Positions 34,995-44,051 of a stretch of DNA of 64,000 bases are shown piece by piece (position 1 is the first letter of the stretch; the number at the start of each line of letters is the position of its first letter). Under the pieces are notes generated by a model, which had not been told where the DNA came from, made no database searches, and saw nothing but the letters and a program-made list of their open reading frames with translations. Made by a program: the position numbers and the translations under genes. The DNA comes from Saccharothrix saharensis (GTDB taxonomy: Bacteria > Actinomycetota > Actinomycetes > Mycobacteriales > Pseudonocardiaceae): contig NZ_VFPP01000001.1 of assembly GCF_006716745.1 (NCBI RefSeq), positions 8,381,386-8,445,385 on the forward strand, written 5' to 3'.

Positions 34995-36467
34995 TCAGAC
35001 GGCCGTGCGCGACCACTGCTGGTTGGTGCCGGTGTTGCACGTGTACTGCTTGAGGATCGCGCCGTCGGCGGTCGAGGCGGCCGGCACGTCCACGCACTTG
35101 CCGCTGTGCCGTGCCCGGAGCTGGAACCAGCTGCCGTTGGCGACCATCTGGAACTGCTGGTTCGTGCCGCTGCCGCAGGTGTACTGGACGAGCTCGGCGC
35201 CGTCGGCGGTGGACGCGCTCACCACGTCGAGGCACTTGCCGCTGTGCCGGCTGACCAGCCGCCAGTAGCCGCTGCCCGCGTCCTGGAACTCCCATTGCTG
35301 CCACGCGTTGCCGCTGTAGGTGTACTGGCCGACGCGGGCGCCGTTGTCGGTGTTGGGCTGCTGGACGTCCATCGCCTTGCCGCTGTGGCGCACGTCGACC
35401 CGGTAGTAGGTGGCCGGCGGGTTCGTGGAGCCGTCGCCCCAGGCGTACCGGATCCGGTCGGCGCCGGAGGTGTTGCGGATGGTCAGGTTGAGGTCGGTGC
35501 CGCTGCCGCTCAGCGCGTACATCGAGTACCAGTCGTAGCCGATGGTGCCGGGCTTGCCGCCGAGGGCGGGCCAGTAGGTGCCGCCCATCCGGTTGTCCCG
35601 CATGACCTGCGCCATGGCGCGGATGTGGCGGACGAAGTTGTCGGTGCTGTTGGCGTCGCCGTAGTTCAGGCCGGTGGACATCGGCGCGCCGAACTCGGTC
35701 GCCACCGCGCGGGAGGCGCAGTTGCCCAGCCGCGTCTGGATGTGGCCGCGGAACTGGTCGTAGGTCATGTTGCCGTAGAAGAAGGCGTAGTGGTGGAACG
35801 ACAGCAGCGTGGAGTTGAAGCGGCTGTCGTTGCAGATGTCACGCAGGTCCTGGCTGAAACCGGTGCCGCCGATGAGCACCCGGCCGGGCACCGCGGAGGT
35901 GTGGTAGCTCAGCCAGTTCGCCGCGACGGTGCGCCACTCCGCCGAGGAGTACCCGTGCGGCTCGTTCATCGGCTCGAAGTAGACGTTGGGGTTCGAGCCG
36001 TAGGTGTTGGTCACGCTGGACCACATCGTGTTCCACGCGGCGAGGTTGGTGATCCGGCCGCCGGAGGCCGCGCCGTCCTCCCAGTAGGCGAGGATGACCT
36101 TGAACCCGCGTTCGGTGGCGGCGTCGATCGCGCCGCGGTAGGCGTTCCACCACGTCGTGTTGGCCACGGTGTGCGTGTTGACGGGCAGGCGCACGGTGTT
36201 GACGCCCATGGTGGCGGACATGTCGTCGTAGAGCGCGTTGGCCTTGGCGCGCACGGTGGCGTTGCTGTCGGAGATGCTCAGGCCCTGCACGACGAGCGTG
36301 CCGGTGCTGAAGTTGTCGCCCAGCACGGCCCAGTTCATGCCCCGGAACTGGCTGGTGGCGGCACTGGCGGGCGCCGCGAGGGCGACGAGGCTCGCCGCCG
36401 CGGTGAACGCGGTCACCACCAGGGCGACCAGTGATCGGAGGATTGGTGTCATCAGGGTGTGTCCCAT
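34995..36467 (-). CDS. Secreted GH5-type cellulase/mannanase with ricin lectin domain
   Basis: 490 residues. ATG 36467 is only 20 bp after the preceding gene's stop; ATG 36452 is an alternative. Signal peptide, then a GH5 barrel: acid Glu in YFEPMNEPHG, nucleophile Glu in AVATEFGAPM, and the HHYAFFYGN block. The C-terminal 130 residues are a ricin-B (CBM13) trefoil with repeated HSGKCLDV, QQWEFQ and YTC(G/N)SGTNQQ motifs. Acts outside the cell on a beta-glucan or mannan. Probably co-transcribed with the frameshifted GH43-ricin gene upstream. Confidence 0.88.
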   Translation of the reverse strand: MGHTLMTPILRSLVALVVTAFTAAASLVALAAPASAATSQFRGMNWAVLGDNFSTGTLVVQGLSISDSNATVRAKANALYDDMSATMGVNTVRLPVNTHTVANTTWWNAYRGAIDAATERGFKVILAYWEDGAASGGRITNLAAWNTMWSSVTNTYGSNPNVYFEPMNEPHGYSSAEWRTVAANWLSYHTSAVPGRVLIGGTGFSQDLRDICNDSRFNSTLLSFHHYAFFYGNMTYDQFRGHIQTRLGNCASRAVATEFGAPMSTGLNYGDANSTDNFVRHIRAMAQVMRDNRMGGTYWPALGGKPGTIGYDWYSMYALSGSGTDLNLTIRNTSGADRIRYAWGDGSTNPPATYYRVDVRHSGKAMDVQQPNTDNGARVGQYTYSGNAWQQWEFQDAGSGYWRLVSRHSGKCLDVVSASTADGAELVQYTCGSGTNQQFQMVANGSWFQLRARHSGKCVDVPAASTADGAILKQYTCNTGTNQQWSRTAV

Positions 36468-36486
36468 CGCTCGTTCCGGACCGGGC

Positions 36487-37798
36487 TCAGGCCTGCGCGC
36501 GGCTCCACTGCGGGTTGGCGCCGCTGCCGCAGGTGTACTGCTGGATGTCGGCGCCGTCACCGATGCCGGAGCCGACGACGTCGAGGTACTCGCCGCTGTG
36601 CCGCGCGACGAGCCGGAAGTAGCTGCCGACGGCCTGCCACTGCCACTGCTGGTTGGCACCGCCGCCGCAGGCGTACTGGATGACGTTGGCCCCGTCGGCG
36701 GTGGAGGCGCTCGCCACGTCCAGGCACTTGCCGCTGTTCTGGTTGACGACGCGGACGTAGCCGTCGCCCGCGTCCTGGAACCCCCACTCCTGGTTGCCTC
36801 CGCCGTTCCACGTCCACTGCTTGACCTCGGCGTTGTCCGCGGTGGAGGCGGAGACGACGTCCATGACCCGGCCGCTGTTGCGGTTGGTCACCCGGTGGGC
36901 GGGCGCCGAGCCGGGCACGTCGGCCACCGGCAGGATCGTGCCGTGGCGGCAGCCCGGGCAGGTGATCCGAGCCAGACCGGACCAGGGGTCGAGGTTCGAG
37001 CTGGTGGCCGTCCAGATGCCGCCGTCGGTGTACTTGTCGACCCAGATGCGCCAGGAGCCGTCGGCCGTGCGCAGCACGGCCGGGCCCTCGTAGCCCGAGC
37101 TCCACAGCCGGCCCCGGTTGCTCCACCCGCTGGTGAGGCTCGCGCTGGTCCAGTGCTCGACGTACTTGGAGGTCTCGTTCTCGGCGAAGGCGTGGTACGT
37201 GCTGCCGGACTTCACCACGTAGGTGTCGATGTGGTTGTAACCGAGGCCACCCATCTGCACCGGCCCGTCCCAGGACGTCAACGCGCTGTTCCGGGCGGTG
37301 AAGACGGAGGGGCGGAAGCACTCGGAGCACGTGGTCTGCGCGATGCTCACGACGACCCGGACGGTGCCGCCCTCGACGTAGAACTCGGGCGCCCGGGTGA
37401 ACCGGGTGGTGGCGACGCCGGAGTTCACGGCCGCCACGTGCGTCCAGTTGACGAGGTCGGGGCTGGAGGCGATGGTGAAGTGCGTCGAGTTCGTGGTCCA
37501 CGACTGGACGGTGTGGGCGATGTAGTAAAGCCCGTTGTGCCGGATGACACCCGGGTCGCGCAGCACGCCCGGACGGGCCGCGGTGATGCGTGTCGGCCAG
37601 CACGCTGAAGTTGGTGCCGTCGGTCGACGAGTAGACCCAGAGCTGCTGGTCGGCGGCGGCGTCGCCCGTGAACGTCGTGTAGACGTAGCCGGACGCGGCC
37701 TGTGCGGGAGGTGCGACGGCCACGGCGGTGCCGGCGACCGTGAGCGCGGCCAGGCCGAGCCGGGCCGGCCAGTGCCTGACGTTCGGGTGTCTGTTCAC
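36487..37798 (-). pseudogene. GH43-like enzyme with ricin domain, single frameshift
   Basis: The start at GTG 37798 follows GGGGAGATCACCC. The signal peptide and first 70 residues read AASGYVYTTFTGDAAADQQL, then WVYSSTDGTNFSVLADT. Near 37590 the frame breaks, and the rest of the enzyme continues in the next frame: ITAARPGVLRDPGVIRHNGL with the base Asp, NHIDTYVVKSG, and SSGYEGPAVLRTADG with the acid Glu. A ricin-B domain ends it (NQNSGKCLDVAS, YACGGGANQQWQW). A one-base change restores a full enzyme of about 435 residues, so this is either a very young pseudogene, programmed frameshifting or a read error. Confidence 0.82.
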
Positions 37799-38160
37799 GG
37801 GTGATCTCCCCGGGTCGGTGGAACGGGGGCCGCTGCGCAGCCGCGACCGACGTCGATGCCGTGCGGGGTGCTGGAAGAGGGCGGCGCGGGTTTATCTGTC
37901 CGAAGTGGACTGCCCGGGGGTGGTCGCCTCGCGGCCGACGCTCGGTGGCGCGGCGCGGCGTGCCCCGCGGGAGGGTGAAGAGTTCATCGTTGATCTCCTC
38001 GGGATGCCGACGATGCGCCGGTGGTCGTGACGCGGGCGGCGGCCAAGCGTCGTCACGACGGCGCGCCGCAGGGCGAGAACGCCGACGGCCCATCGGCAGT
38101 TGCCCGGCGCGGCACCGCCGCCGACTTGCGTCGACGGCGCTCCGGCGGGTGAAGAGCCCG

Positions 38161-38180
38161 CGATGTTTGCGTTAACATCG
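38161..38180. promoter_or_regulatory. LacI-type operator candidate upstream of the GH43/GH5 operon
   Basis: CGATGTTTGCGTTAACATCG is an inverted repeat with 8 of 10 pairs matching and a central CG. It lies about 360 bp upstream of the GH43-ricin gene, in the only AT-richer spot of the 37800-38250 leader. Control by a sugar-responsive LacI regulator is inferred. The rest of this 460-bp gap shows no gene. Confidence 0.5.
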
Positions 38181-38258
38181 GAGCGGTCATAGTGTGCGAG
38201 GAAGCACGCGGCGGTGTCAAGGGTGTGACGCCCGGCCGCTGCCGACCGCGTCGCGGTG

Positions 38259-38690
38259 TCAGACCGCCGGCACCGGCGGTCCGGCGACCGGTCGCTCACC
38301 CGGCGCGTCGCCGTCGACCCCGCCGCCGACCGCGATCACCTCGGGCACGAGGAGGTCGGCCACGGGCACGGCGGTGTCCTCCACCTCGGTCGCGTTCAGG
38401 TCGGCGTGGTCGGCGTAGAACGGCTGGGCGAGGCTGCCGGACAGCGTTGCGCCGACGTGGTCGGGGGCGCACTCGTCCTGCCGCACCCGGGCGGTGAGCC
38501 GCAGGTCACCGTGGAGCGTCCCCCCGACCGTGTCGGCGCGCACGGCGCGGCGGAACGCCGGCGTACCCGCCGGTCGCCCGAGGCCGTCGGCCGCGACGTC
38601 GCAACCGCACCGGTCCTCGCCCGGCGGGTGGTCCAGGGTGGACAGCGGCAGCGGGATGTCCCGGCGACCTCCGACCGCGGTCGACGGCAC
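38259..38690 (-). CDS. Hypothetical protein downstream of the AhpD-like gene
   Basis: A 143-residue frame from GTG 38690, 15 bp after the AhpD-like gene. It reads like real protein in part (TVGGTLHGDLRLTARVRQDE, SLAQPFYADHADLNATEVED) with balanced composition, but has no ribosome site and no recognised family. It could be a small lipid- or ligand-binding protein, or a fragment. Confidence 0.4.
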   Translation of the reverse strand: MPSTAVGGRRDIPLPLSTLDHPPGEDRCGCDVAADGLGRPAGTPAFRRAVRADTVGGTLHGDLRLTARVRQDECAPDHVGATLSGSLAQPFYADHADLNATEVEDTAVPVADLLVPEVIAVGGGVDGDAPGERPVAGPPVPAV

Positions 38691-38705
38691 CGGGTCGGTG
38701 CGCGG

Positions 38706-39209
38706 TCAGGCGCGCACCAGACGGTTGCCCAGGGTGGACATCGTGTACGTGCCGATGCCGAGCACCACCTCCAGCGCGTTGCGGGTGGTGAAGCCCGCGT
38801 CCAGGAACTCCGCCAGCTCGTCCTCCGGCACCTCGCCCGCGGTGGCGAGCACGCGGAGGGTGAAGCGGCGCACCGCCTCCAGCCGCGGATCCGCCAGGGG
38901 TTCACCCGCCCGCAGGGCGGTGATCTGCTCCGGTGCGGCGTCCAGGTCGCGCAGCCGGCCGGTGTGCATGGCGACGCAGACCCGGCAGTCGTTGCGGGTG
39001 GCGATGGTCATCACCACCACTTCCCGGGCGAGCGGGTCGAGCGTGCTCTTCTCGAACAACCCGCTGGCGTGCAGGAAGCCGCCGAGCATCTCGGGGGACT
39101 CGGCGAGCAGCGCCACGGCCGGGGGCAGGTGGCCGAGGTGCGCGGCCGTGGACTCCATGAACCGGCGCGAGCCGGCGGGTGCGGTGTCGAGCGTGTGCTG
39201 GGTGAACAC
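38706..39209 (-). CDS. AhpD-like/carboxymuconolactone decarboxylase family protein
   Basis: 167 residues from GTG 39209 after GGAGGTCCCCC. The family signature is EVVVMTIATRNDCRVCVAMH, with the CxxC pair and following His used in peroxidase relay. LGIGTYTMSTLGNRL ends it. Likely a peroxidase-like or detoxifying enzyme in the cytosol. The divergent MarR gene is probably its regulator; the 84-bp shared promoter has repeated GGTTGTCGA elements. Confidence 0.88.
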   Translation of the reverse strand: MFTQHTLDTAPAGSRRFMESTAAHLGHLPPAVALLAESPEMLGGFLHASGLFEKSTLDPLAREVVVMTIATRNDCRVCVAMHTGRLRDLDAAPEQITALRAGEPLADPRLEAVRRFTLRVLATAGEVPEDELAEFLDAGFTTRNALEVVLGIGTYTMSTLGNRLVRA

Positions 39210-39293
39210 GGGGGACCTCCGGTAAAGTCGTCAACGTGGTTGTCGAAACCGTAAACCGGGTTGTCGAGTTTGTCGAGTGCCGGGAGGGCCGTG

Positions 39294-39779
39294 ATGCCTG
39301 ACCGGCCCGTTCGGGGTGCCGCCGAGCCGCCGGGCTTCGAGCTGCCGCTGCTGCTGTTCGCCGGTTTCCGGTCGCTGATCGACCAGCTGCACGCCGAGCT
39401 GGCCGTGCGCGGGCACCCCGACCTGCGGCCCGCGTACGGGTTCGCGATGCAGGCGATCGGCGTGCGCGGCGCGACCGCCACCGAGATCGGACGACGCCTC
39501 GGCGTCTCGAAGCAGGCCGCCGGCAAGACCGTGGACCGGCTCGAGGCGCTCGGCTACGTGGAACGCGTCGACGACCCCGGCGACGGTCGGTGCAAGCTGA
39601 TCCGGCTCACCCCCCGCGGGCTCGACTCACTGGCCCGGGCGGCGGAGGTCTTCGACGAGCTGCGGGCCCGGTGGGTGGAGCGCCTGGGCGCGGACGGTGT
39701 CGCGCGGCTGGAGTCGTCCCTGCGCACGGTCGTGCCCGACGCCGGTTTCCCGGTCGACGTGCCCGGCTGGTTCGGTTGA
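39294..39779 (+). CDS. MarR-family transcriptional regulator
   Basis: 161 residues starting at ATG 39294, 6 nt after GGGAGGG. Winged-helix core: GVRGATATEIGRRLGVSKQA, AGKTVDRLEALGYVERVDDP and GDGRCKLIRLTPRG, the wing. The divergent promoter (39210-39293) contains two GGTTGTCGA repeats and the pair AACCG/CGGGTT, candidate binding sites. Likely represses itself and the AhpD-like gene in response to an oxidant or phenolic compound. Confidence 0.88.
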   Translation: MPDRPVRGAAEPPGFELPLLLFAGFRSLIDQLHAELAVRGHPDLRPAYGFAMQAIGVRGATATEIGRRLGVSKQAAGKTVDRLEALGYVERVDDPGDGRCKLIRLTPRGLDSLARAAEVFDELRARWVERLGADGVARLESSLRTVVPDAGFPVDVPGWFG

Positions 39780-39907
39780 TCACCGGCGGCACCGGTCGGT
39801 CGGGCGGGGAGCGGGCTGGATCGACCGCCGCCGCAAGCCCGGCACCGGGGCGCGTCCACCGGTACCGGGACACCGTCGCACCACGTCGTCCGCCTATTGT
39901 GGACGTT

Positions 39908-40372
39908 GTGACCAGCATCCAGGAGCGCCTGTACCCGACCCTGCCGTGCTTCGGCTGCGGCCACGGCAATCCCGATGGGCTGCGACTGCGCAGCTACCCG
40001 GCGCAGGACGGGCTGGTGACCGCGACGTTCACGCCGTGGCCTGCGCACGACAACGGCCTGGGCTTCCTCAACGGCGGCATCATCTGCACGCTCCTGGACT
40101 GCCACAGCGCCGCCGCCGTGATGCTGGAGGCCGAGCAGCGGGGGTGGGAGCCGCTCGGGGACGCCGCCCTGTCCTACGTGACCGCCGGCCTGGACGTCCG
40201 CTACCTGAGGCCGGCGCCGCTGACCGAACCGGTGGAGCTGCGGGCCGTGGTCACGGCGTCGTCCGAGGCGGAGATGACCGTGGACGTCTCGCTCGTGTGG
40301 GACGGCAAGAACCGTGCCGAGGCGACGGCGCGCTGGAAGCGGTGGCGGCCCCGGGCTGCGGTCGGCGGCTGA
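39908..40372 (+). CDS. PaaI-family hotdog thioesterase
   Basis: 154 residues. The hotdog fold motif is FLNGGIICTLLDCHSAAAV; CFGCGHGNPDGLRL precedes it, as in PaaI-type acyl-CoA thioesterases. GTG 39908 is preferred: TATTGT at 39895-39900 looks like a -10 box placing the transcript start at the codon itself, so the mRNA may be leaderless. GTG 39899 is the alternative. Probably hydrolyses small aryl- or acyl-CoA esters; the substrate is unknown. Confidence 0.85.
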   Translation: MTSIQERLYPTLPCFGCGHGNPDGLRLRSYPAQDGLVTATFTPWPAHDNGLGFLNGGIICTLLDCHSAAAVMLEAEQRGWEPLGDAALSYVTAGLDVRYLRPAPLTEPVELRAVVTASSEAEMTVDVSLVWDGKNRAEATARWKRWRPRAAVGG

Positions 40373-40829
40373 GCCCGTGCCACGAGCGGGCCACAGTGGA
40401 CGGAGAGCACCCGGGTCGGATCGTCATCACCCGGTCCGGTGAATGCCCTGGCCCAGGTCGCTCGCTCCCCACGCCGGATTGATCAGCTCGTTGAGGCTGC
40501 CGTTGGTGTGAAGGACCTCTTCGCGCCAATCGCCGAACATGTCGCTGGAGGACGGGGGAGTTGCCCTGGGCGGCGTCGACCGCGCCGTACTGCGGTGTTG
40601 TCGAACGCCACGCCGGCGTGGGGGACCGTGCCGTTGACGCTCGGACCGGCCGGTCGGCCGTTGGTGCGGCGGATGTCCAGGGGTGCCCTGGGAATCCTCC
40701 CGGACGTGCCGGTCCGGCCTCCGAGCGCGGGGGCCGCGAAAAAACGCCCCGGTCGAAAGCGGCGGCGTGCGCGAGGATGGCCGCGGTCGACCCGCGACGG
40801 GTTCGGCCACCGCACCCCGAGGGAGACCC
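40373..40829. other. Intergenic region with a possible lyase remnant
   Basis: No intact gene. On the minus strand at about 40490-40560 a short frame reads SSSDMFGDWREEVLHTNGSL; the FGDWREEV string is characteristic of PL11 rhamnogalacturonan lyases. It ends at 40427 without the rest of that domain, so at most it is a scrap of a pectin-lyase gene. The remainder is leader DNA for the gene at 40830. Confidence 0.35.
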
Positions 40830-42716
40830 ATGGTCAAGCGAAGATCCCTGCTCGCGCTCGGCGGGGCGGTCGTCGTCGCGCTCTCCGCGTTGCCCGCGAC
40901 CGCGACCGCCGCGCCGCACCACAGCCGGCTCAGTCCCGTGCTCGCATCCCACACGGACTCCGCCGCGCCGCACACCGCGTTCGCGTGGAGCGGTCAGGAC
41001 GTGCCGTTGGGCAGGTCCGAGGCGGACGGCCGGCCGCACGTGTCCCGCGTGTACCTGACGTTCGACGTCACCGCGTTCGCGGGCGCGCGGATCAGTGCCG
41101 CCACGCTGCGCTTGCAGGAGAGCACGACCGCCGACTGCGCCAAGCGGGCGATCGAGGTGTGGGAAACGGAGACCGCCACCGCCGACCCGACCTGGGCGAA
41201 CGCTCCGGAGCGGCGGCGGTGGGTGGACGACGTCACCTCCACCAGCCTGTGCGTCGCCCACCCGTCGTTCGACGTGGCGGCGGTCGTGCGCGACGCCGTC
41301 GAGCGGGGCAGGCCCAGGGCCACGCTGGAGGTCAAGGTGCCCTGGCGGTACGAGCGGGACGCGACCTACGGCCGCACGCTCTCCGGGTACCACGGCGCGG
41401 CGCTGACCGTGGAGCACAACCGGGTTCCGTCCCTCGTGGACCAGCACCGCTACCACGGTGGCCTGGCCTGCGCCACCACCGCCCCGTACCCGAGGCTGAA
41501 CCAGCACTTCGTCACGCTCGAAGCGCTGCCCGCGGACCTCGACCCGGACGACCAGCGGTTCGGCTCCGGGCTCGCGGTCGACTTCGCGCTGTGGGCGCAG
41601 GACGACCCGGCGGCGCGGACCGAGCAGCGGGTGCCGGCCGAGACCACGCGGGTGGCGCGGGCGCAGTTCCCGGCGGACCTGGTCACCGACGGGCGCACCT
41701 ACTCGTGGCAGGCCAGGGTCACCGACGGCGTCGACACGTCGGCGTGGTCGCCGCCGTGCCACTTCACCGCCGACGCCGCCGACCCTCCCACGCCCGCGGT
41801 GACGTCCGCCAACTACCCGCTCGACGGGTCCGGCTGGGCCCCGGTGGGCGAGCCGGGTGTGTTCACCTTCGACGGTGGCGGCGACCCGGACGTGGCCGGT
41901 TTCGAGTGGACCTGGGGCGAGTTCTCCGTGCCCGGCTGCACGTTCGGCGAGCTGGACCGGCTGATCTGCCCCGATCGGTTCGCCGAGCGGAACACCGTCC
42001 GCGCCGACCGGCCCGGCGGCACGGCCACCGTGGACCTCACCCCGTCCGGTTCCGGACCGGTCAGGCTGCGGGTCCGGTCCGTCGACGCGGCGGGCCGCGA
42101 CTCGGAGCCGGCCACCTTCCTGGTCTTCGTGCCGGGCAGCGGTCCCGGGGTGTCCGTCGTGGGCGGGCCGCCCCGGTTCGGCCAGGACGTGACGCTGAGG
42201 GTCACGCCGCACGCGGACGTCGCCGCTCGCACGGTCGACTTCACCTACCGGGTCGACCAGCAGGAGCCGCGGGTCGTCCAGGCGGGCCCGGACGGCACGG
42301 CCACCGTCACGTTCCGCGCCGACCGGGAGAGCGGCCACCGGGTGACCGTGCGCAGCCGCAGCGACAACGGTTGGACGTCGGACGAGGGGTCCTGGTCGGT
42401 GCACTTCCCGCCGTGGCCGGGCGTCACGTCGGAGGTCTACCCGGACGACGGTCAGCCGCACGGCGGTGAGGGCGTGCCCGGCACGTTCACCTTCACGCCG
42501 CCGCCCGGCTGGTCCGACGTCGCCGCGTACCGGTACTCGTTCGACTACTTCGAGCCGCACACCGAGGTCGCCGCCGGTCCCGACGGCACCGCGACGATCA
42601 CGTGGACCCCGCCGACGCCCGGCTGGTACAGCCTGAGCGTCTACGCGGTCCGGCCGGACGGCAGCGTCGGCACCTACGACGCCTCGTACTCGTTCGGCGT
42701 CGCCTGGCCCCGGTAG
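40830..42716 (+). CDS. Secreted DNRLRE-like/beta-sandwich protein
   Basis: 628 residues from ATG 40830 (GAGGGAGA upstream). Signal peptide ATATA-APHH. The first domain (HVSRVYLTFDVTAFAGARIS, AATLRLQESTTADCAKRAIE, VWETETATADPTWANAPE) matches the DNRLRE surface-domain pattern. At least three Ig/Fn3-like sandwiches follow (PADLVTDGRTYSWQARVTDG, GPVRLRVRSVDAAGRDSEPA, PGWYSLSVYAVRPDGSVGTY). No enzyme motif. Likely a cell-surface or secreted binding protein. Confidence 0.8.
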   Translation: MVKRRSLLALGGAVVVALSALPATATAAPHHSRLSPVLASHTDSAAPHTAFAWSGQDVPLGRSEADGRPHVSRVYLTFDVTAFAGARISAATLRLQESTTADCAKRAIEVWETETATADPTWANAPERRRWVDDVTSTSLCVAHPSFDVAAVVRDAVERGRPRATLEVKVPWRYERDATYGRTLSGYHGAALTVEHNRVPSLVDQHRYHGGLACATTAPYPRLNQHFVTLEALPADLDPDDQRFGSGLAVDFALWAQDDPAARTEQRVPAETTRVARAQFPADLVTDGRTYSWQARVTDGVDTSAWSPPCHFTADAADPPTPAVTSANYPLDGSGWAPVGEPGVFTFDGGGDPDVAGFEWTWGEFSVPGCTFGELDRLICPDRFAERNTVRADRPGGTATVDLTPSGSGPVRLRVRSVDAAGRDSEPATFLVFVPGSGPGVSVVGGPPRFGQDVTLRVTPHADVAARTVDFTYRVDQQEPRVVQAGPDGTATVTFRADRESGHRVTVRSRSDNGWTSDEGSWSVHFPPWPGVTSEVYPDDGQPHGGEGVPGTFTFTPPPGWSDVAAYRYSFDYFEPHTEVAAGPDGTATITWTPPTPGWYSLSVYAVRPDGSVGTYDASYSFGVAWPR

Positions 42717-42720
42717 CGGA

Positions 42721-43209
42721 TCAGGCTTCGGGCGGGGACGGCGGGCTGCCGCCGTCCCCGCCCCGCGCGGCGGCGGCGATGGCCGTGACGATGGCGTGGT
42801 AGCCGGTGCAGCGGCACAGGTTGCCGGCGATCGCGGTGCGGATCTCGGCCTCGGTCGGCTCCGGGTTGTCGCGCAGCAGCTCGGTGGCCACCGCGAGCAT
42901 CCCGGGCGTGCAGAACCCGCATTGCAGGGCGTGGTGGCGGCGGAAGGACTCCTGGAGGGGGCTCAGGGACGTGGTCGCCATGCCCTCCACCGTGGTGATG
43001 TCCGAGCCGTCCGCCTGGACGGCCAGGACGCAGCACGAGCGGGCCGTCGCGCCGTCCAGCAGGACCGTGCACGAGCCGCACGCGCCCTGCTCGCAGCCGA
43101 CGTGCACGCCGGTGAGGCCCAGGTCGTACCGGAGGAAGTCGGCGAGCGTGCGGCGCGGTTCGCAGTCGGCCGACCGCGTCCGGCCGTTCACGGTCACGGT
43201 GATCCTCAC
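42721..43209 (-). CDS. Molybdenum hydroxylase 2Fe-2S small subunit (CoxS-like)
   Basis: 162 residues from GTG 43209, overlapping the medium-subunit stop as GTGA. The plant-type ferredoxin cluster is GCEQGACGSCTVLLDG plus the following Cys, and the second cluster is CGFCTPGM with LCRCTGY. It passes electrons from the molybdenum centre to the FAD subunit. Last gene of the three-gene operon and convergent with the DNRLRE gene, whose stop is only 4 bp away. Confidence 0.94.
   Translation of the reverse strand: MRITVTVNGRTRSADCEPRRTLADFLRYDLGLTGVHVGCEQGACGSCTVLLDGATARSCCVLAVQADGSDITTVEGMATTSLSPLQESFRRHHALQCGFCTPGMLAVATELLRDNPEPTEAEIRTAIAGNLCRCTGYHAIVTAIAAAARGGDGGSPPSPPEA
42730..42763. terminator. 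Hairpin terminator embedded in the end of the CoxS-like gene
   Basis: A perfect 15-bp stem (GGGCGGGGACGGCGG and complement) with a 4-nt loop. It starts 13 bp past the plus-strand gene's stop and lies inside the last 14 codons of the minus-strand gene, encoding its Gly/Pro tail. Confidence 0.75.
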
Positions 43210-44051
43210 CCGGCCACCGCCTCTCGCAGCGCCCGACGGGTGAGCACGGCCGCCATGTCGCGGCGGTACGCGGCCGGGGCGTGCACGTCGTCCACCGGGT
43301 CGGTCGCGGCGGCCGCCGCGTCGGCCGCCGCCGCCAGCACGTCGGGCGTCGGCGCTCGGCCGCGCAGGAGGTTCTCCGCCGCACCGGCCCGGATCGGGGT
43401 CGGCCCCGCCCCCGCGACGGCGATGCGCGCGTCGGCGACGACGCCGTCGGCGAGCACGACCGACGTGAACACCGCCGTGATCGCCAGGTCGTCGGGGCGT
43501 CGGCTCAGCTCGGCCAGGCCGTGCCGGGCCGTCGAGGGCGGCAGCGGGACGCGGATGCCGGTGAGCAGTTCGCCGGCTGCCAGCGCGGTCCGGTGGCGGC
43601 CGAGGAAGAAGTCACGCGCGGCGACGACCCTGGTGCCGTCGGGGCCCAGGACCGAGAAGACCGCGTCCAGCGCGAGGAGGACCGCGGGCAGTTCCGCCGC
43701 CGGGTCGGCGTGCGCGACGCTGCCGCCGACGGTGCCGCGGTTGCGCACGGACACGTGGCCGACGTGCGTCAGCGCTTCGGCCAGCAGCGGCACGGTCCGG
43801 CGCACGACCGGGGACGTCTCGGCGGCGCGCAGCCGGGTCAGCGCGCCGAGCGCCAGCGCCGGGCCGTCCTGCTCGATGCGGGTCAACGGCAACCGGGACA
43901 CGTCCACCACGACCCGCGGCCGGCGTGACCGCGCGTTCAGCAGCGGGATCAGGCTCTGGCCGCCCGCCAGCGCGACCCCGCCGCCGCGCAGCGCCTCCAC
44001 CGCCGCCTCCGCGCTGGACGCCCGCACGTAGTCGAACGGCGCGGCCTTCAC
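43206..44051 (-). CDS. Molybdenum hydroxylase FAD subunit (CoxM-like)
   Basis: 281 residues from GTG 44051. FAD-binding motifs are ALAGGQSLIPLLNAR and RNRGTVGGSVAHADPAAELP; the C-terminal CO-dehydrogenase flavoprotein domain follows. Coupled by GTGA overlaps to both neighbours. It accepts electrons from the 2Fe-2S subunit. Confidence 0.94.
   Translation of the reverse strand: MKAAPFDYVRASSAEAAVEALRGGGVALAGGQSLIPLLNARSRRPRVVVDVSRLPLTRIEQDGPALALGALTRLRAAETSPVVRRTVPLLAEALTHVGHVSVRNRGTVGGSVAHADPAAELPAVLLALDAVFSVLGPDGTRVVAARDFFLGRHRTALAAGELLTGIRVPLPPSTARHGLAELSRRPDDLAITAVFTSVVLADGVVADARIAVAGAGPTPIRAGAAENLLRGRAPTPDVLAAAADAAAAATDPVDDVHAPAAYRRDMAAVLTRRALREAVAG

Noticed and set aside
35000-36900. Repeated HSGKCLDV-type sequence as a gene duplication event
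   Set aside because: These are the internal repeats of ricin-B lectin domains in two different enzymes.
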